Below the pieces are notes generated by a model that was not told the origin of the DNA, did no database searches, and was given only the letters and a program-made list of their open reading frames with translations. Made by a program: the position numbers and the translations under genes. Positions 22,213 through 35,740 of a stretch of 60,000 nucleotides of DNA are shown piece by piece; within the stretch, counting starts at the first letter, position 1, and every line of letters begins with the position of its first letter. The stretch comes from Cristatella mucedo (Eukaryota > Bryozoa > Phylactolaemata > Cristatellidae): contig WPIO01000085.1 in the NCBI GenBank assembly GCA_009760855.2, positions 1,707,501 through 1,767,500 of the forward strand. The letters are read 5' to 3'.

Positions 22213-25200
22213 GTCTGCGACGGCGAAAACGTTGAGCCACAGGGGATCTCTCAGCGAGAGCAGCGATTCACAACATAGGTCAGCAAAATGCGAGCCAGAC
22301 AGTCGGTCGGGCTAGCAAACATCGCCAGCGGCTGCAGTCTCCAAGGCAGTGTACGCAAGCAACAGAGATGGGCTGCTCCTGTCGCCGCCACAGAGCAGAT
22401 CAAGCAGAGCTCATCCGCCACAGAGCAATCGGCTCATCTGCCACAGAGCAATCAGCTCATCCGCAGCCACAGAGCAATCGGGGCGGCCACTGCTTCGCAG
22501 ACCTAAGGCTCGGCACCGAAAGCTGGCCTGCCTGCGGCTGCTGGGCCACGGCCTCCCTTAAAACGAAGGGCAGCTCGGTCCTTCGGAGGGCGTGCCATTT
22601 GCTCTGATTGGCTGGCTAGTAAGAGAGTCAAAGTTAGCAACACCCCCCTTAACCCTTTTAACGAATTCCAAAGCTTCTTTGGCTGCAACGTGCATCGACC
22701 TGGCCAGCTAGCTGGCACGTTGGCTGCCAGCAGGAAATGCTGGCAACTAATCGATAACTCGTGGCTGCTGGGTAGAACCGAGTGGATGCACCCGGCCTCC
22801 TCATCCAGTGCAGTCAGCTGAAGCCACATCGAGCTGCTATGAGAATGAGAGAGAAGGGAGTGTGACCTCCGGCAAGCAGTTCGCTGCACATCTCACCGCC
22901 TGGTGAGTTGCCCCAACATCTGCTTCCTCCCTGCAGCCCGACGAGCTGAGCGATTGACACGCACTGTAACCAAGCAAGCTGGGCGATGCCTGCCAAGGAC
23001 CAGTACTAGCTTCCAATTTTGATGACCTCGGCTGTGCTGACAAGAACTGCTCCCTACTACTGGTGTTAAAATGGTGCAGCACTGGCTATAAGATGACAAG
23101 CTGCTGCTGCAGCGGCAAAGAGATTATGGTATCATTGCACAGCACATTTTCTGCTGCCACTTTCCTCCCTCGAATCGCAGTAGGCCACCGCAGGCAGACA
23201 GCAAATGGCTGCCGCACTGCTCGGAACTGCACCGTTTGATAAGAGAGCTCGGCTGTTCACAGCTGCCGAGTGCTTCGACGCACATGCAGCGTGCGTTTTG
23301 CCATCGACAGGTGATTATGCACATAATCAAGGAAGGCGTGCTGTGCCTCGGGCAACACCTGTGCCACAGGAACTCGTGTCAACGAGTGCAGAAGCGGAGC
23401 TGACTTCTGGCCTCGATGCTGCTGCTGCAGGTGTGAGTGCATTAATTTGCCCCCCCCCCTCCCCGACTATATAGCTCTTCACATTGCGAGCACAGGAGAG
23501 CCACAAGCAGCAGCACGGCGAAGTCTGCAGCCATGGATGGTTATTGCAGGATCTAAAGGCGTATTGCCCAATCAAGCTATCGAAGGTCGAATATTCATCA
23601 TCATAGCACCGAAAGGCTGCTGGCGACCAAGCGTGGTAAGAAGGAGCCAGTCACGTTGGTGAAAACTGCAGCGCCAGAAGAGGCTCTACTCCCGCAGAGA
23701 GAAGATTGTAGCTCGAACATTGTAACTCGAACCCGACGTTGGAGTGGCATATATGTAAGCAAAAGCAAGGTGCGCACACGAGCATGCATTTCGGTACGGG
23801 CTTCCTCTTATGAGACCTTCCAGCAGCTTCTCCCTTCCTCTTAGAGAGGCTGCAGGAGTTTCATCCACCGCCATTGTTTTCGATTGCTCACTGACAAAAA
23901 TATCAACCATGACCATTATGGGGTCCTATTCAAAAGCAATAACTCCTGGGCAATTCACTCGCAAATGCCCATGAGGATTGTTTTGCAAAACCCCATCAAG
24001 CAAAATGGGAGGCAAGCATATGCTGGAAGGCTCGAGTGCTAGCTGGTAGGCATACACAGCTTGGACGTGATCACAAGACTTGATCGAAAACCAACGAACT
24101 CGGTACTCTTAAAGAAGGCAACACGGGCAGCGCTGCAACACATGCTGACTTCTTCGGGCAGCGACGCGAGTGCATTCATTTGATCGCCGACTAATTTTCT
24201 ACTCGCCAATTAACTCGCAAAGCGCCTTCAGTGGTCACTCGTGCTGCATGCCAATTGGGAAAAACTACGCCTGCCCAATTGCAATTGACTAGCCTTTACC
24301 ACTTTGGCTAGCTACCCTTTAGCACTAGGCAATCTTTACCGACGACACAAGCTCCACCCAAGGATGGCCAGCAACTTCGGAGATACTCATCCAGGAGCCA
24401 AACTGACGAGCTGTGACGTCATGCCCTCGGCTCAGACCTTCGGCGTATTTTTCTGGCACACCGGAAGAAGAAGAGTGCGGCGCACGCATATATATAGCTT
24501 TGCTTTGCTGATCAGCATAGGAGACTGGCAGAGGAACTCAAACGGGGCGTCTATCCAACCAGCCGGAGTCTGCTTTGCACATAGCCTCAGCCCCATCTGC
24601 CTTAGCACCGAGGTAAAGCGCTCCGACTTGATCCGGGCCTTGGGTTCGACTTCAAAAGCAAGCAATTCATCGTTGCCCACTGCAAGAGGCTTTGATAGAC
24701 ACTATGGCTGGCCCTTTTGCCACAACCTAAATGAGGCAAGTTAAACATTCAGCTAAACACTTACTTTACAAGAGCAAAGACAGGAGGAAAGAGACAGGGA
24801 GTGCCTTCACATTCACATGCCAGCACATCATTAACAACAATAATAATATATTTGATATATATAGCAGGGCTCAATCGCTTTCTAGGCACTTTACATTTGC
24901 TGCAAAGGAAGCACGATCGAATGATAATTACAAAACATTTGTCTAGAAAATCCCGAGAGAACTAAATCCCCGTCCATGCACCGAACTGACTTACGCTGAA
25001 AAGGCAGTTTGTCACATTGGGTAGTAATAACGTTCACAATTTCAGCCGTGCTTGCACATTTTCAGCACACAATAGCATAGAGGATATTTCACAAGGAGCA
25101 ACTTGTCGACTACTTTTGACGAACCCTCGTTTGGTGCTGGTGCAGTGGCTCAGCCAGCCGCCTCAATCTGAGCTCATTAAACGACCTTTTTGGAGCTTTA

Positions 25201-28136
25201 GCGACAGTCAGCAGAGGCCAGGTGCTCAGGCCTGCACCACTAGTCGACTGGTTCAGTAAAATTCAGAATGTAAAATACAGGAGGAAGAGCGATCCAGACA
25301 AGCTGGCGGCCTCCATTCCTGGCCTCCATTCCAGACCAGTGTATTGAACTGCTGTGGGAGGGATGACGTTACAGGCAATGCATGCACACCAAAAGCGTAT
25401 CTGTTTTTAGGCTGTCTGTAAATATTTTCACACGATCTGCATAACTTACGAATACAGGGCGTCGTAGGAAACCCTCTTCTTATCCAAACGAATTAAAAGC
25501 CACGGCGGCTGAAGCCCCCTCACTATTGCATCGTATAATTCACAATCATTATTACAATAATCAGCCGATCGATCGGCCATTTCATTCACAATTTCGTACT
25601 CTGTCGTGCTGAGGAGTTTTTCTTCTGCCCGAATGTGCACGAGCATGTGTGCACCGCGATGCGATGCGATGAGCCTCTCACACGCTGGCACGTCGGTTTC
25701 CACAGTTTGAAAATCCCCCCCTCCCTCCCCCTTTTAAAGCCAGCAACCAGCAGATCGTGTGCACTAGCTGACCTCAGTTTAAGCAGACTGGAGAGAATTA
25801 AGTCGTGAGCATGGCTCTAGCTGGCTGACCAGCTGACCTGGCGGCACAGTTCGAGCGATGCAGAAGACAATCGGACGACCGATTGCAGACTATACACGAG
25901 ATCTATCCGCAAAAAAACCGACCAAGATGTCACCGGGCCGACTAATAAATCAGCACGGGCAACCAAGAGGACTGCGCACGGTTACTCCGGGAATTGGTTT
26001 GAAACTTGCAGAGGTCGTTCGAAGGGGGTAAATTTGTTCCTCGCGATCGAGGTAAATCGACGGTACAGCCTCGAGAGCTAGTCATCAGCTCACTGCGTCT
26101 TAAGACACTAACAGTTCGAACATTGACGGCGGTCATACATTACGACGTTGAGCCAGAGTGATACCATTAGGCCTTTGCCGATGATGGGAAATCTAAATTG
26201 GCAAGCTGCTGGCTGCTTCTTTGAACATCAGCTGGCACCAATCACATGTAAGAGACAGTACGAACAGCCAGAGCACTTGCGGCGCGGAATCCATACATTC
26301 CCTAATGGAGCCAGCTGCATTGCATTTGGCCACTGCCAATAATACAACGTGAAGCAATCATCATGTGTTCACGGAAATGTGTTCGAATTGTCCAGCTGGG
26401 TTCGACAAGCATCCCTCACGTAACGATTAGGAAAAAAAACTCGTGGTCTTGGAAACTTGCTTAGACAATCGAAAAGAAAAACTTCACCGAACCCACCAGC
26501 AGTACTGGAATATGGGATTTAAGAACACAGCAGACACGCCGTCACTTCCAGGATTTAATGGCTGCTGATAGCAACAGAATTGAGTTACTTCGCGACAGGA
26601 CATTATGAATGAGCGCGATATACTGTGACAGATTGTTGGCAAAATACAAAAACGTACGACATCGGCGCGACCTAAAAACGTACCTCAAATACGGTCGAGT
26701 GCAGTGTGCACACTAGACAGCACCGAGCAGCTAGAGAAGTCGTTAGTAACTACCGCAACGAACGGCGAAGCGACGACTCAATAATACCCACGGAATATTC
26801 GCCGCTAGCTACAAAAGAAAATGTGAATGATAAAGGTATTCGACTGCAAAGCTTTAACATAGACCAGTGGCCGGCCGCTCGACCGCAAAGGGAATAACAT
26901 CGCGGGTCACGTCTGCACAAACTAAAGTCTCTTCGTCACCCTCACCAACATCAACCGCAAGCTCAAAAGATTCAGCAAAAGCAAACAAACATATTTACAG
27001 AGTTCCGATAAGATTTATGATGCTTATTCTAGACCCGGGCCCGAGTTCGCGGAAGAATCGACCAGAAACGTCCGGCTACGCCACCGGAAGTTAATCTCTA
27101 AGAGATGGCGCTGGGTGGCGCACCAAAATAAAACAGCAATGTTTATCAAACGAAGGCTAATCTCAATATCAGACATGAATGGAATTTTTTTAAATAACCC
27201 TTTGTAACAAAAAATTAGCACTGATCTGTTCGATAGTACTGGATTTCGTCGCCTGTCTGATTGATCTGTTGGCCCCGCCCCTCACTGTTCATGCGTCACT
27301 TTAGGCTGCCCTCCTCCTACCTTCGCACCCTAGTACGTCAGCCTGGAATGCTATTCCGCTTATCATTTCCCCGCGACTGAATGCTATCTCTTTCGTACTT
27401 GCTTGGGAGACCTGTGATTTGGTCTACCGCGAATACAAGTAGGTTCCTGCATGAAGGCGCGACCGACGCGGCTGGCTAATGACCGAGTTACCGCGACGAC
27501 GACGCCACCCGCAGTCGGCGAGGAGTGCGTGCGATCGTGCCGAGTTCGGCGCAGAGGCGTATGTGGCGGCTTCGGATATATGCCCCACTTTCTCACCGTA
27601 CTGGACGACAAGGCGGCGACGCTACTAAGGACGCGCCGGCTAGCCTCACACTTGGTCGGGTCACGGCATCGCGCGCGCGCACGCGCGATTTGCCGAGACC
27701 GGAAGTTGACGATTCGCTACCCGACAGTAACGACTCGAGACGACAACCCGCACGCAGCTCTCAATAACCTGCACGTGGCGCTAACAGCAACACTGACACT
27801 TGTACAAAATTCCCCGCAGAATCAACCAGCTTAGCGTGGTCGATACGGCACGTGACTTTTCGGTTGGATACGGCACGTGACTACCGACAGGTCCTAGTAC
27901 GGATTTACTGTTGCTCGCGCTCAGCACTAGGACTCGTCGACCGGCTGACCGTTCGTTGCAGCCAGAGAGCGATCGCGTTCAGACTCACACCTTATATGTG
28001 GCCAGTTTGCAAGCCGTTTACAACAATCTCGTTCATAAGTAATCATATAACGCCCGGCTCGTAAGCCTCGGCTTAACGCGGCAATTTCATAGGCGGCTGG
28101 CTCTCCGTTCAAATTCAGAGGCCGAGCTCATAGCTA
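22213..28136. other. 6-kb spacer upstream of gene B
   Basis: It contains a ~24-bp repeat (CACAGAGCAATC units, three copies) near 22390-22480 and one LINE-W tail at 24835. Several frames of 60-146 codons (for example 24304-24744 plus and 25446-25703 minus) have no recognisable domain, and I do not call them. Confidence 0.45.
24835..24925 (-). mobile_element. LINE-W 3' tail
   Basis: The minus strand reads CGATCGTGCTTCCTTTGCAG, then AAATGTAAAGTGCCTAGAAA, and ends in an ATT run. Confidence 0.75.
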
Positions 28137-28245
28137 ATAATAAAAATATCATTATTGTTAATATTAATACATTTACATAGCACCCTCAGAGAGCCTATAT
28201 CTGTCCACGCACTTTACATTAGCTGCGGAAGCAGCACGAGCGAGT
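28137..28245 (-). mobile_element. LINE-W 3' tail, decayed
   Basis: The minus-strand tail with its ATT run directly abuts the 14-bp minisatellite. Confidence 0.65.
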
Positions 28246-28945
28246 GCTATACTCGCGGTGCAATATTCGCTGTACAATCATCGCTGTACAATCGTACCTG
28301 TACAATCATCGCTGTACAATCATCGCTGTACAATTTTCGCTGTACAATTTTCGCTGTACAATCATCGCTGTACAATCATCGCTGTACAATGCTCGCTGTA
28401 CAATGCTCGCTGTACAATCATCGCTGCACAATCATCGCTGTAAAATATTCGCTGTACAGTCATCGCTGTACAATCATCGCTGTACAATCATCGCTGTACA
28501 ATATTCGCTGTACAATATTCGCTGTACAGTCATCGCTGTACAATCATTGCTGTACAATCATCGCTGTACAATCCACTCGGTACAATCATCGCTGTACAAT
28601 CATCGCTGTACAATCATCGCTGTACAATCATCGCTGTGCATTCATCGCTGTACAATGCTCACTGTACAATCATCACTGCACAATCATCGCTGTACAGTCA
28701 TCGCTGTACAATCATCGCTGTACAATCATCGCTGTACAATCATCGCTGTACAATCATCGCTGTACTATCATCGCTGTACAATATTCGCTGTACAATGCTC
28801 GCTGTACAATGCTCGCTGTACAATGCTCGCTGTACAATCATCGCTGTACAATCATCGCTGTACAATCATCGCGGTGCAATCTTCGCTGTACAATCCACTC
28901 GGTACAATCCTCACTGTACGCTGTACAGTCCGCGCGGTGCAATAC
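28246..28945. repeat. 14-bp minisatellite (ATCATCGCTGTACA), about 50 copies
   Basis: The unit is AATCATCGCTGTAC with recurring variants (AATATTCGC.., AATGCTCGC.., AATTTTCGC.., AATCCACTCGG..). Since 14 is not a multiple of three, three units make a 14-residue period (SLYNHRCTIIAVQS) and all three plus frames stay open through most of the array. The long frames here are a by-product of the unit lacking stops, not evidence for a protein. Confidence 0.93.
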
Positions 28946-29264
28946 GCGAAGAAGGTGAAGGTCTTCATCTGCGGCCCGCGCGCTGCGGCGCTTTGCGTCT
29001 TGGACGGAGTGCTTTACACGGTGACTAATGCCACGCGGCGCGTCAGCCGCGAACTCGCATCGCTCTCATCGCTGCTCTCACTAGCGATCACTCTCCGCTT
29101 TCTCGGGCCAGCTCGAGCTCGAGGCCGGTCAACATGCGCGGACGCTGATCAATATCGCCAATCAATCTCCTTGCAACGATCGACGTCAGCTTGACGTCTA
29201 TCCTGACGACGACGGAAATTCGATGATTCGACGGATTTTGGCGACGAGTGCTGGCTGTCATGTA

Positions 29265-29460
<196 letters not shown>

Positions 29461-29635
29461 GGAGAGATAAAGAGATAAAAAGAGATAGAGTGAGCACAAA
29501 ACCACAAATTGGGTTTTACGCAGGAAAATCTTCTGTAGCTCACACTCAAAGTCTAAGCAGCTTTTGGAGTGCATACGTTAGCTAACAGACTTCCGGAGAC
29601 AGATAGAGAGAAGAAATATACGTATATATATATAT

Positions 29636-29775
29636 ATAATTTGTTTGTATAGCGCCACAAGAGAACTTAATCTCTAATTCAGGTGCTTCACATATGCCTT
29701 GGGGCTTGAGCCCACGACCTCAGCAAGGCCTTCGTCGTGGCGAGCACCTTAACCGCTGGACCAAATCAGCTCGAT
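29636..29775 (-). mobile_element. SINE-2
   Basis: The minus strand reads GAGCTGATTTGGTCCAGCGG, TTAAGGTGCTCGCC and a B-box region GGGCTCAAGCCCC. The tail GTGAAGCACCTGAATTAGAG matches the LINE-W 3' end. It separates the GA tract from the 10-bp satellite. Confidence 0.8.
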
Positions 29776-29789
29776 GATGTATATACCGA

Positions 29790-29795
29790 GGGAGA

Positions 29796-29827
<32 letters not shown>

Positions 29828-30640
29828 CAGAGACAGACAGAGACAGACAGAGACAGACAGAGACAGACAGAGACAGACAGAGACAGACAGAGACAGACAG
29901 AGACAGACAGAGACAGACAGAGACAGACAGAGACAGACAGAGAGAGACAGACAGAGACAGACAGAGACAGACAGAGACAGACAGAGACAGACAGAGACAG
30001 ACAGAGACAGACAGAGACAGACAGAGACAGACAGAGACAGACAGAGACAGACAGAGACAGACAGAGACAGACAGAGACAGACAGAGACAGACAGAGACAG
30101 ACAGAGACAGACAGAGACAGAGAGAGACAGAGACAGACAGAGACAGACAGAGACAGACAGACAGAGACAGACAGAGACAGACAGAGACAGACAGAGACAG
30201 ACAGAGACAGACAGAGACAGACAGAGACAGACAGAGACAGACAGACAGAGACAGACAGAGACAGACAGAGACAGACAGAGACAGACAGAGACAGACAGAG
30301 ACAGACAGAGACAGACAGAGACAGACAGAGACAGACAGAGACAGACAGAGACAGACAGAGACAGACAGAGACAGACAGAGACAGACAGAGACAGACAGAG
30401 ACAGACAGAGACAGACAGAGACAGACAGAGACAGACAGAGACAGACAGAGACAGACAGAGACAGACAGAGACAGACAGAGACAGACAGAGACAGACAGAG
30501 ACAGACAGAGACAGACAGAGACAGACAGAGACAGACAGAGACAGACAGAGACAGACAGAGACAGACAGAGACAGACAGAGACAGACAGAGACAGACAAAG
30601 ACAGAGAGAGAGAGAGAGATGGAGAGAGACAGAGACAGAG
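29790..30640. repeat. 10-bp satellite (ACAGACAGAG), about 80 copies
   Basis: Almost identical decamers are tandemly repeated. Occasional 4-base or GAGA slips (for example near 29940, 30120 and 30240) are the main variation. Open frames of about 300 codons on both strands come from the repeat. Confidence 0.98.
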
Positions 30641-30764
30641 AGACAACTTTCTGTTCACTAAAATTTAAAAGAAAAACTCCGTGCAAAGCGTAGAGCTTAA
30701 GCACTGTTCTAAAAAGAATAGTTTGGAACAGCAACTATGCATTGTAAAGGTGAAATCTTTGCCT

Positions 30765-30895
30765 ACATTCGAGTGCTCGTCTTTCCTTTGCAGCAAATCT
30801 AAAGCGCCCAGATTGAGATTGAGTTCTCTGAGGGCGCTTCACCGAGTGCGTTGTTATCATTATTTTTATTACTATTATTATTATTACACTCTAGG
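30765..30895 (+). mobile_element. LINE-W 3' tail
   Basis: It contains TTTGCAGCAAATCTAAAGCG and GAGTTCTCTGAGGGCGCTTC, and ends in an ATT run. Confidence 0.8.
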
Positions 30896-31399
30896 AGTTT
30901 TACAAACTGGCAAGCTGATGCTTTTCCAGCGAGACCCTCAGCACGTTTGAAAAAACAGCAATTTTCGTACTTGGCGAGGCAGCGCCATCAAAATACCCGG
31001 ATATTCAGGGTGCGTGGCTGTGAGTTGTTCTCAGCTCTTCGTCGACGTAATCGCACACATTCGCGCTGCCGCCGCCGCAGCAGCAGAACCTCTGTCTGCT
31101 GCGAGCGGCGAGTCGCAGCTTCTGTTTTCTGGAATTTTTTTTCGAAGATTTCTCCGTGTAGCGTAAGTATAATTTTCGCGGGTAACTGAAAACGAGCTTC
31201 CGGCAAAACTAACTCAACGCAACCCAGAATCCTACAGCTTCCCTATTAGACAAACTCCAAAGCTCAGGTTAATAATTCTTCACCAGATCGAGAAGTGGGA
31301 CACCAAGCTTCCAAAGAAAATCATTTTTTTTCGACCAAAACTTACAAAAACCTCTATTGCATTCAACGAGTCTAAATGTACTGGCTGACACCACTGCCT

Positions 31400-31745
31400 C
31401 TTTTCTTTATAGCGACAGAAGAGCCTTAACGGCTTTATCACCGCCGCTTGCAGCGTCAATACAGGATCGCCCACCGCAGGATTCGAACCCACGACCGCGA
31501 CGTCGTACAAAGCAACCCAGTGCGCCATCACGGCTCCTTTATTGGCCACCTCAAGCGATGCTGAGAGCCGCCGAGGCTCTTCTGCCGCTAAATAAATAAG
31601 TCTGCTGATTTGGCCGACATTTAACCTTTACAGTCGGTGCAAAACCCTGCAGCCAGGCTTGTCTGTCGTGAATGTTGTAACATTATGCAAGCCCATCACG
31701 CTTCATCACAGCGCTCCAGACAAGCGTCGGACAAACGATGGCCGC
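31400..31745 (-). mobile_element. SINE-1 inverted dimer plus LINE-W fragment
   Basis: The block is an inverted copy of 2932-3290: SINE-1 (minus), the partial reversed SINE end, then the LINE-W fragment [12 protein letters not shown] on plus. The junctions between the three parts are the same at both places, so the composite was duplicated as a unit. Confidence 0.85.
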
Positions 31746-32564
31746 CACCGCCGCCGCCGCCGCAGCCGCTGCCGCCGCCGCCGCGGCGACTCTCCTCAGC
31801 CACGTAGCGGCGCTGCGGTCGCAAGGCGCCGCTCGCCGCGCTTCGGCGCGTCACGTCCGGCCCGTTGCTCCAACGAACAGGAGTTCGAGGAAAGTGGGCG
31901 TGGTGTCGGGCGGTACGCGCTGTTAATAACTAAATCAGCTATATATTTTTTTTATATACTTTCCCAGTCGTATGGACCGAATTCCTAAGCTTTTCTTTGT
32001 AGGGCAGCTTCCTGTCCGGGAGGTTCCGGTAGGAGAGCTTCCGGTAGGGGAGCTTCCAGTAAGATTTAGATCGCCGCTCGGTCCGTGCCGCACCTCGCTG
32101 AAATGCCTCGTTGCCGCTAGGTCGGTCCGTTCCTTAATCAGGAAGGCACACGCCGTGCTTTCCCGTTTTTCCAGGAAGACGCACGACATGCTGAGGACTT
32201 CGCTGGCCCTCGGCCACCATGTCAGTCTCACGTCCCGGAATGCGGCCGCAGACGAGAGCTACATAGCATAGCGCCTGCCTGCGCACTTCCGTGCTGCAGC
32301 TCAGTCGATATCGATGAAAAAATGTGAGCCGCGGAAACCGGAAGCATCGCTCACTCGTCCGCCTTGTGAGCTCCTGCAGCTAAGCTGAGTCCCAGAGCGA
32401 GGCTGACTTCCAGAGCGAGGCTAATTCCCAGAGCAAAGCTAACAACCAAAGCGAGGCCACCAGGCTGCTGGGGTCTCCATGAGTGTTCGTACCCAGCGGC
32501 GACGCACGTGTAATGGCTCAAAGGAAGTTGCAGCCTTGGCGGCCTCCTACCCGCCTTAAAACAA
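31746..32564. other. No gene called
   Basis: A GCC-rich start gives a poly-alanine frame (from 31738). Short repeats of GAGGTTCCGGTAGG type (about 32010-32060) and AGAGCGAGGCT type (about 32390-32452) follow. I see no domain. Confidence 0.5.
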
Positions 32565-32750
32565 ATAAATAAATCCTAGCTGATTAAGCAGCCTCTTTTT
32601 GTATAGCGACAGAAAACACTCTACGGCTATATCACCGCCGCTTGCAGTGGCGATAAAGGATCGCCCATCGCAGGAATCGAACTCACGTGACCTCGGGACC
32701 ACGAGGTCGTGAAAAGTACCGCCTAAGCTGGTGTGCCACTTAATGCGCCA
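32565..32750 (-). mobile_element. SINE-1
   Basis: The minus strand has the tRNA-like head, a B-box region GAGTTCGATTCC and the shared 3' body, beside the junction sequence CTAGCTGATTAAGCAGCC. Confidence 0.8.
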
Positions 32751-33089
32751 CTTCGTTCCTAGCGTTCGGGATTTTCCTCATAGAACCTTGACCTTGTGCA
32801 TCCAGCCTGCCCGATACGCTCTCGTAATCTCGCGAGATCCGGCTCTCGCGACGCAACCAAGGGCACGAGCGCGCTTCCCGGCTGGGCTTCGCTCATACGT
32901 GCTACGGTCGCTGAATAGCGTACCCTTCAACCTTTGAGGTTTGACCTTTGTTATAGCTGACCGTTTAGCGTGCCCTTTAGCGCACCCAGCGTAACGCCGA
33001 TCCAGCGAAGCTCGGTCGCCGATCCAGCGCAGCTCGGTCGCCGATCTGCGGCTGTGTCTCCGGGCAGGCACACACAAAAAAGACACTAG

Positions 33090-33260
33090 CTGATTTAAAG
33101 TCTCGTTTTTTTAGCGACGGAAAAGCGTTAAAGGCCATCGTCACCGCTCGCAGCGGCAATGAAGGATCGCCCACCGCAGGATTCAAACACACGTGACCTC
33201 GGGACCGCGAGGTCGCGAAAAGCAACCGCCTAACCTGGTGTGAGCCGTCGCGGCTCAGAC
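33090..33260 (-). mobile_element. SINE-1
   Basis: The minus strand has a head with B-box-like TGTTTGAATCC and the shared 3' body, next to AGCTGATTTAAAG. It is more diverged than the copy at 32565. Confidence 0.75.
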
Positions 33261-33454
33261 CAGCGCCGACCGTCGCACGCGACGGGACTTGTGACGGCAC
33301 AGTAGTCACCCTCTCGGGCAGAATGGATGACTTCCGACGGCAGAGCTTCTGGTGCAAGGACGCTCTAATTTACTTTGTTTATTTATTTGAATTTATTATT
33401 ATTATTTTGTAAACTTTGTTTGAGCAACCAGTTATTTATATTATTGACCACATT

Positions 33455-33735
33455 TAAAAATAACTTAAAGGCACCTATTTAGGACAGCATTTAGTGGGTT
33501 CCTGTGATTCATTCTTTATGTGCTTATGCGTGCTGACACTGTGCATGCTGCCACTAACCACACTTGCTGACCCTGAGCACGACACCCCTAACCATGTTAT
33601 TCATGTTGTTTATTAAGCATGATATCACTCACCATTCAATCGCTTTTTTTGCAGCAAATATAAAGCGCTTAGAAAGAGATCGAGTTCTCTGAGGGCGCTT
33701 TATCAAGTGTATTATTATTATTATTATTATTTACA
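33455..33735 (+). mobile_element. LINE-W 3' end
   Basis: It begins in the last coding part (GGCACCTATTTAGGACAGC, equivalent to HLFRTAF), runs through the 3' UTR and ends in the tail with an ATT run. Confidence 0.9.
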
Positions 33736-33770
33736 TTTACTGTAATCCTACGCTCACTGAACCACCTCGG

Positions 33771-33990
<220 letters not shown>

Positions 33991-35349
33991 TAAATAATAA
34001 ATGCAAGACAAAAGCAAGACTAATACTAATGCGAACTTTGTGAAAGTGGCAGACTGCCACCGTCATCCAGATTTGTCTACCCTTGCTTCCTGCTGGTGCA
34101 TCAGCCGTGCCATCAGTCGGCGGGGTTAATATGTGCCAAGTTACGGAGTCAGATCTGCCATCGAGTCTAGAATGACAGGCATGTCAAGAGTGTCATGCGA
34201 AGTCGAGGCTCGGAGGTCGAGGTCACGGAGTGCTCGGCTGCCACGTCCTGACAGGGCAAGGGCTCAAAGGCATAGGCTAGGGCGGCGTTTCACATGCTTT
34301 ATCGTTTAATCTCGCCTTCTCTTGGAACATCTGATGATTCATCACAACGGCCACTTCCATACAACCACATTTGCAAGAGTGTCAAAGATGACAATTTTGT
34401 TGAGTTATACCACCCATCGGAGGGCGCTTAAACATTTCAGAAATATCAGAGGTTATTTGCCTTTTACCTGAGTCGGCGACGCTTTGGAAAGATGCTTGAC
34501 GAAAAAAAAGATGTTCTGTGCCACTGAGAATTGATGACGGTGGTTATGGTCTGCTGCCATCGTCTGCCGCCATCGTCTGCCGCTAATCGTGTCGCTCCTA
34601 ATGCGGACGTCACTTGCCTGCTGGGATAGATAGGATAAACTGCAACTAAATTTCACGTGAGTATGCTTTTCTCGTTACACGGCTTGCTTGCTGGTAATCA
34701 TACACCTGTGCGACAGAGTTCCAAGACCTTTCCGTCAGTTCGAAGCAGAACGTAGGACAGGCCGGGGGACAGAGGTGGAGTGCCTATGCAAACGAGCGAA
34801 GCCTTTTCCCATATCGTTCTCACAGTGTCTGCTTCTCAGAGGCCACCAGTGACAGGTTTGGAATTGGTAGCTTAAAACAGCTCACGCTCGCTGTCCACCG
34901 AACGGAATTCAAACGCAGGTACGGCGCTTTGAAACGAACTCTCTGGCCTTGACAGTCCCGCCGTGCCGTGCTGCCTCCCCTGGGGCTGCCATCCTCAGGC
35001 TAGCAGCCGCAGATGGCTACAGGAACAACGTTGTACTGCAGCTGGCTTATTGCGTTTGGACGCGTTTCGTTTTTAAAATTGAATGTTTGCCGCAGTTGAA
35101 GATCTACAGCACTTCCTTCTCTCGTCCTTTTCTTTGTCTCGTTTATTCGGCTGAGTTGTTTCGTGGTTGCGAGCCTTGCCGAAAGCCGACTACACGGTCG
35201 GCTGCGGTGGCCACGTTACCTAGAAAGTATGGGCTGTAGAATGCTTTGGATTTGTTCTCTCCTTAACGGTCATCCGGGCATCCGGGCATCCAGGATCGAA
35301 TGTCTGAAAGAAGCATATCGTCAGCCGATAATAGCGATAGCCGATTGCC
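33991..35349. other. No gene seen
   Basis: Short frames on both strands have no recognisable domain. No LINE-W or SINE homology was noticed. Confidence 0.45.
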
Positions 35350-35740
35350 TGTGCCCGAATCACTTTCCCAGAGATTCAGTATACATAAAAAACAGCAAAG
35401 GACTGAGAACGGACCCTTGCTTGTGGGACTCCACAGGTGACTGACAGGTGACTGGTCGATGACCCCCTGACCCCCCGCACGACAGGGACTGAAGACGATC
35501 GGACGACAAGTGCGATATGAACCGCGCCAGCGCCTCGTCTGCCAGATAGATCGTCGTTCTCAATCGTTCCAGTAGGACATCTTGGTCAATAGTGTCAAAC
35601 GAAGCTGATAGATCAAGTAGATCAAGAGTTCCAGGCTTTGGGAGCATACGAAACTAAATGCACGGTCTCCAAAGGATTTGAGGTTTGTACGAGGTATTGG
35701 TAAACTGTTGGATTCCGGCTTTGATGAGTCGTCTTCTATA
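35350..35740 (-). mobile_element. LINE RT core fragment joined to LINE-W C-terminal piece
   Basis: The minus strand reads LDLSASFDTIDQDVLLERL and QGSVLSPLLFFMYTESLGK, the palm motifs of a CR1/L2-type reverse transcriptase. Directly next to it (35630-35720) is a piece of the RT C-terminus (MLPKPGT on another frame of APKAWN). The order shows a rearranged or composite copy. The palm fragment differs enough from LINE-W to be a related family. Confidence 0.8.

Noticed and set aside
24304-24744. 146-codon plus-strand frame
   Set aside because: No recognisable domain, an overlapping minus frame of similar quality, and no splice or family support.
25446-25703. 85-codon minus-strand frame with non-repetitive composition
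   Set aside because: It could be a small exon, but I recognise no family and the length is within chance expectation.
28246-28945. CRISPR-like array
   Set aside because: Repeats of 14 bp are contiguous with no unique spacers, in an animal genome.
28155-29194. Frames of 267 and 316 codons on the plus strand
   Set aside because: They are produced by a stop-free 14-bp tandem repeat that is open in all three frames; no domain is present.
29720-30734. Frames of ~300 codons on both strands (Arg-Gln-Thr-Glu-Asp and Cys-Leu-Ser-Val repeats)
   Set aside because: They are translations of the 10-bp satellite and lack any non-repeat core.
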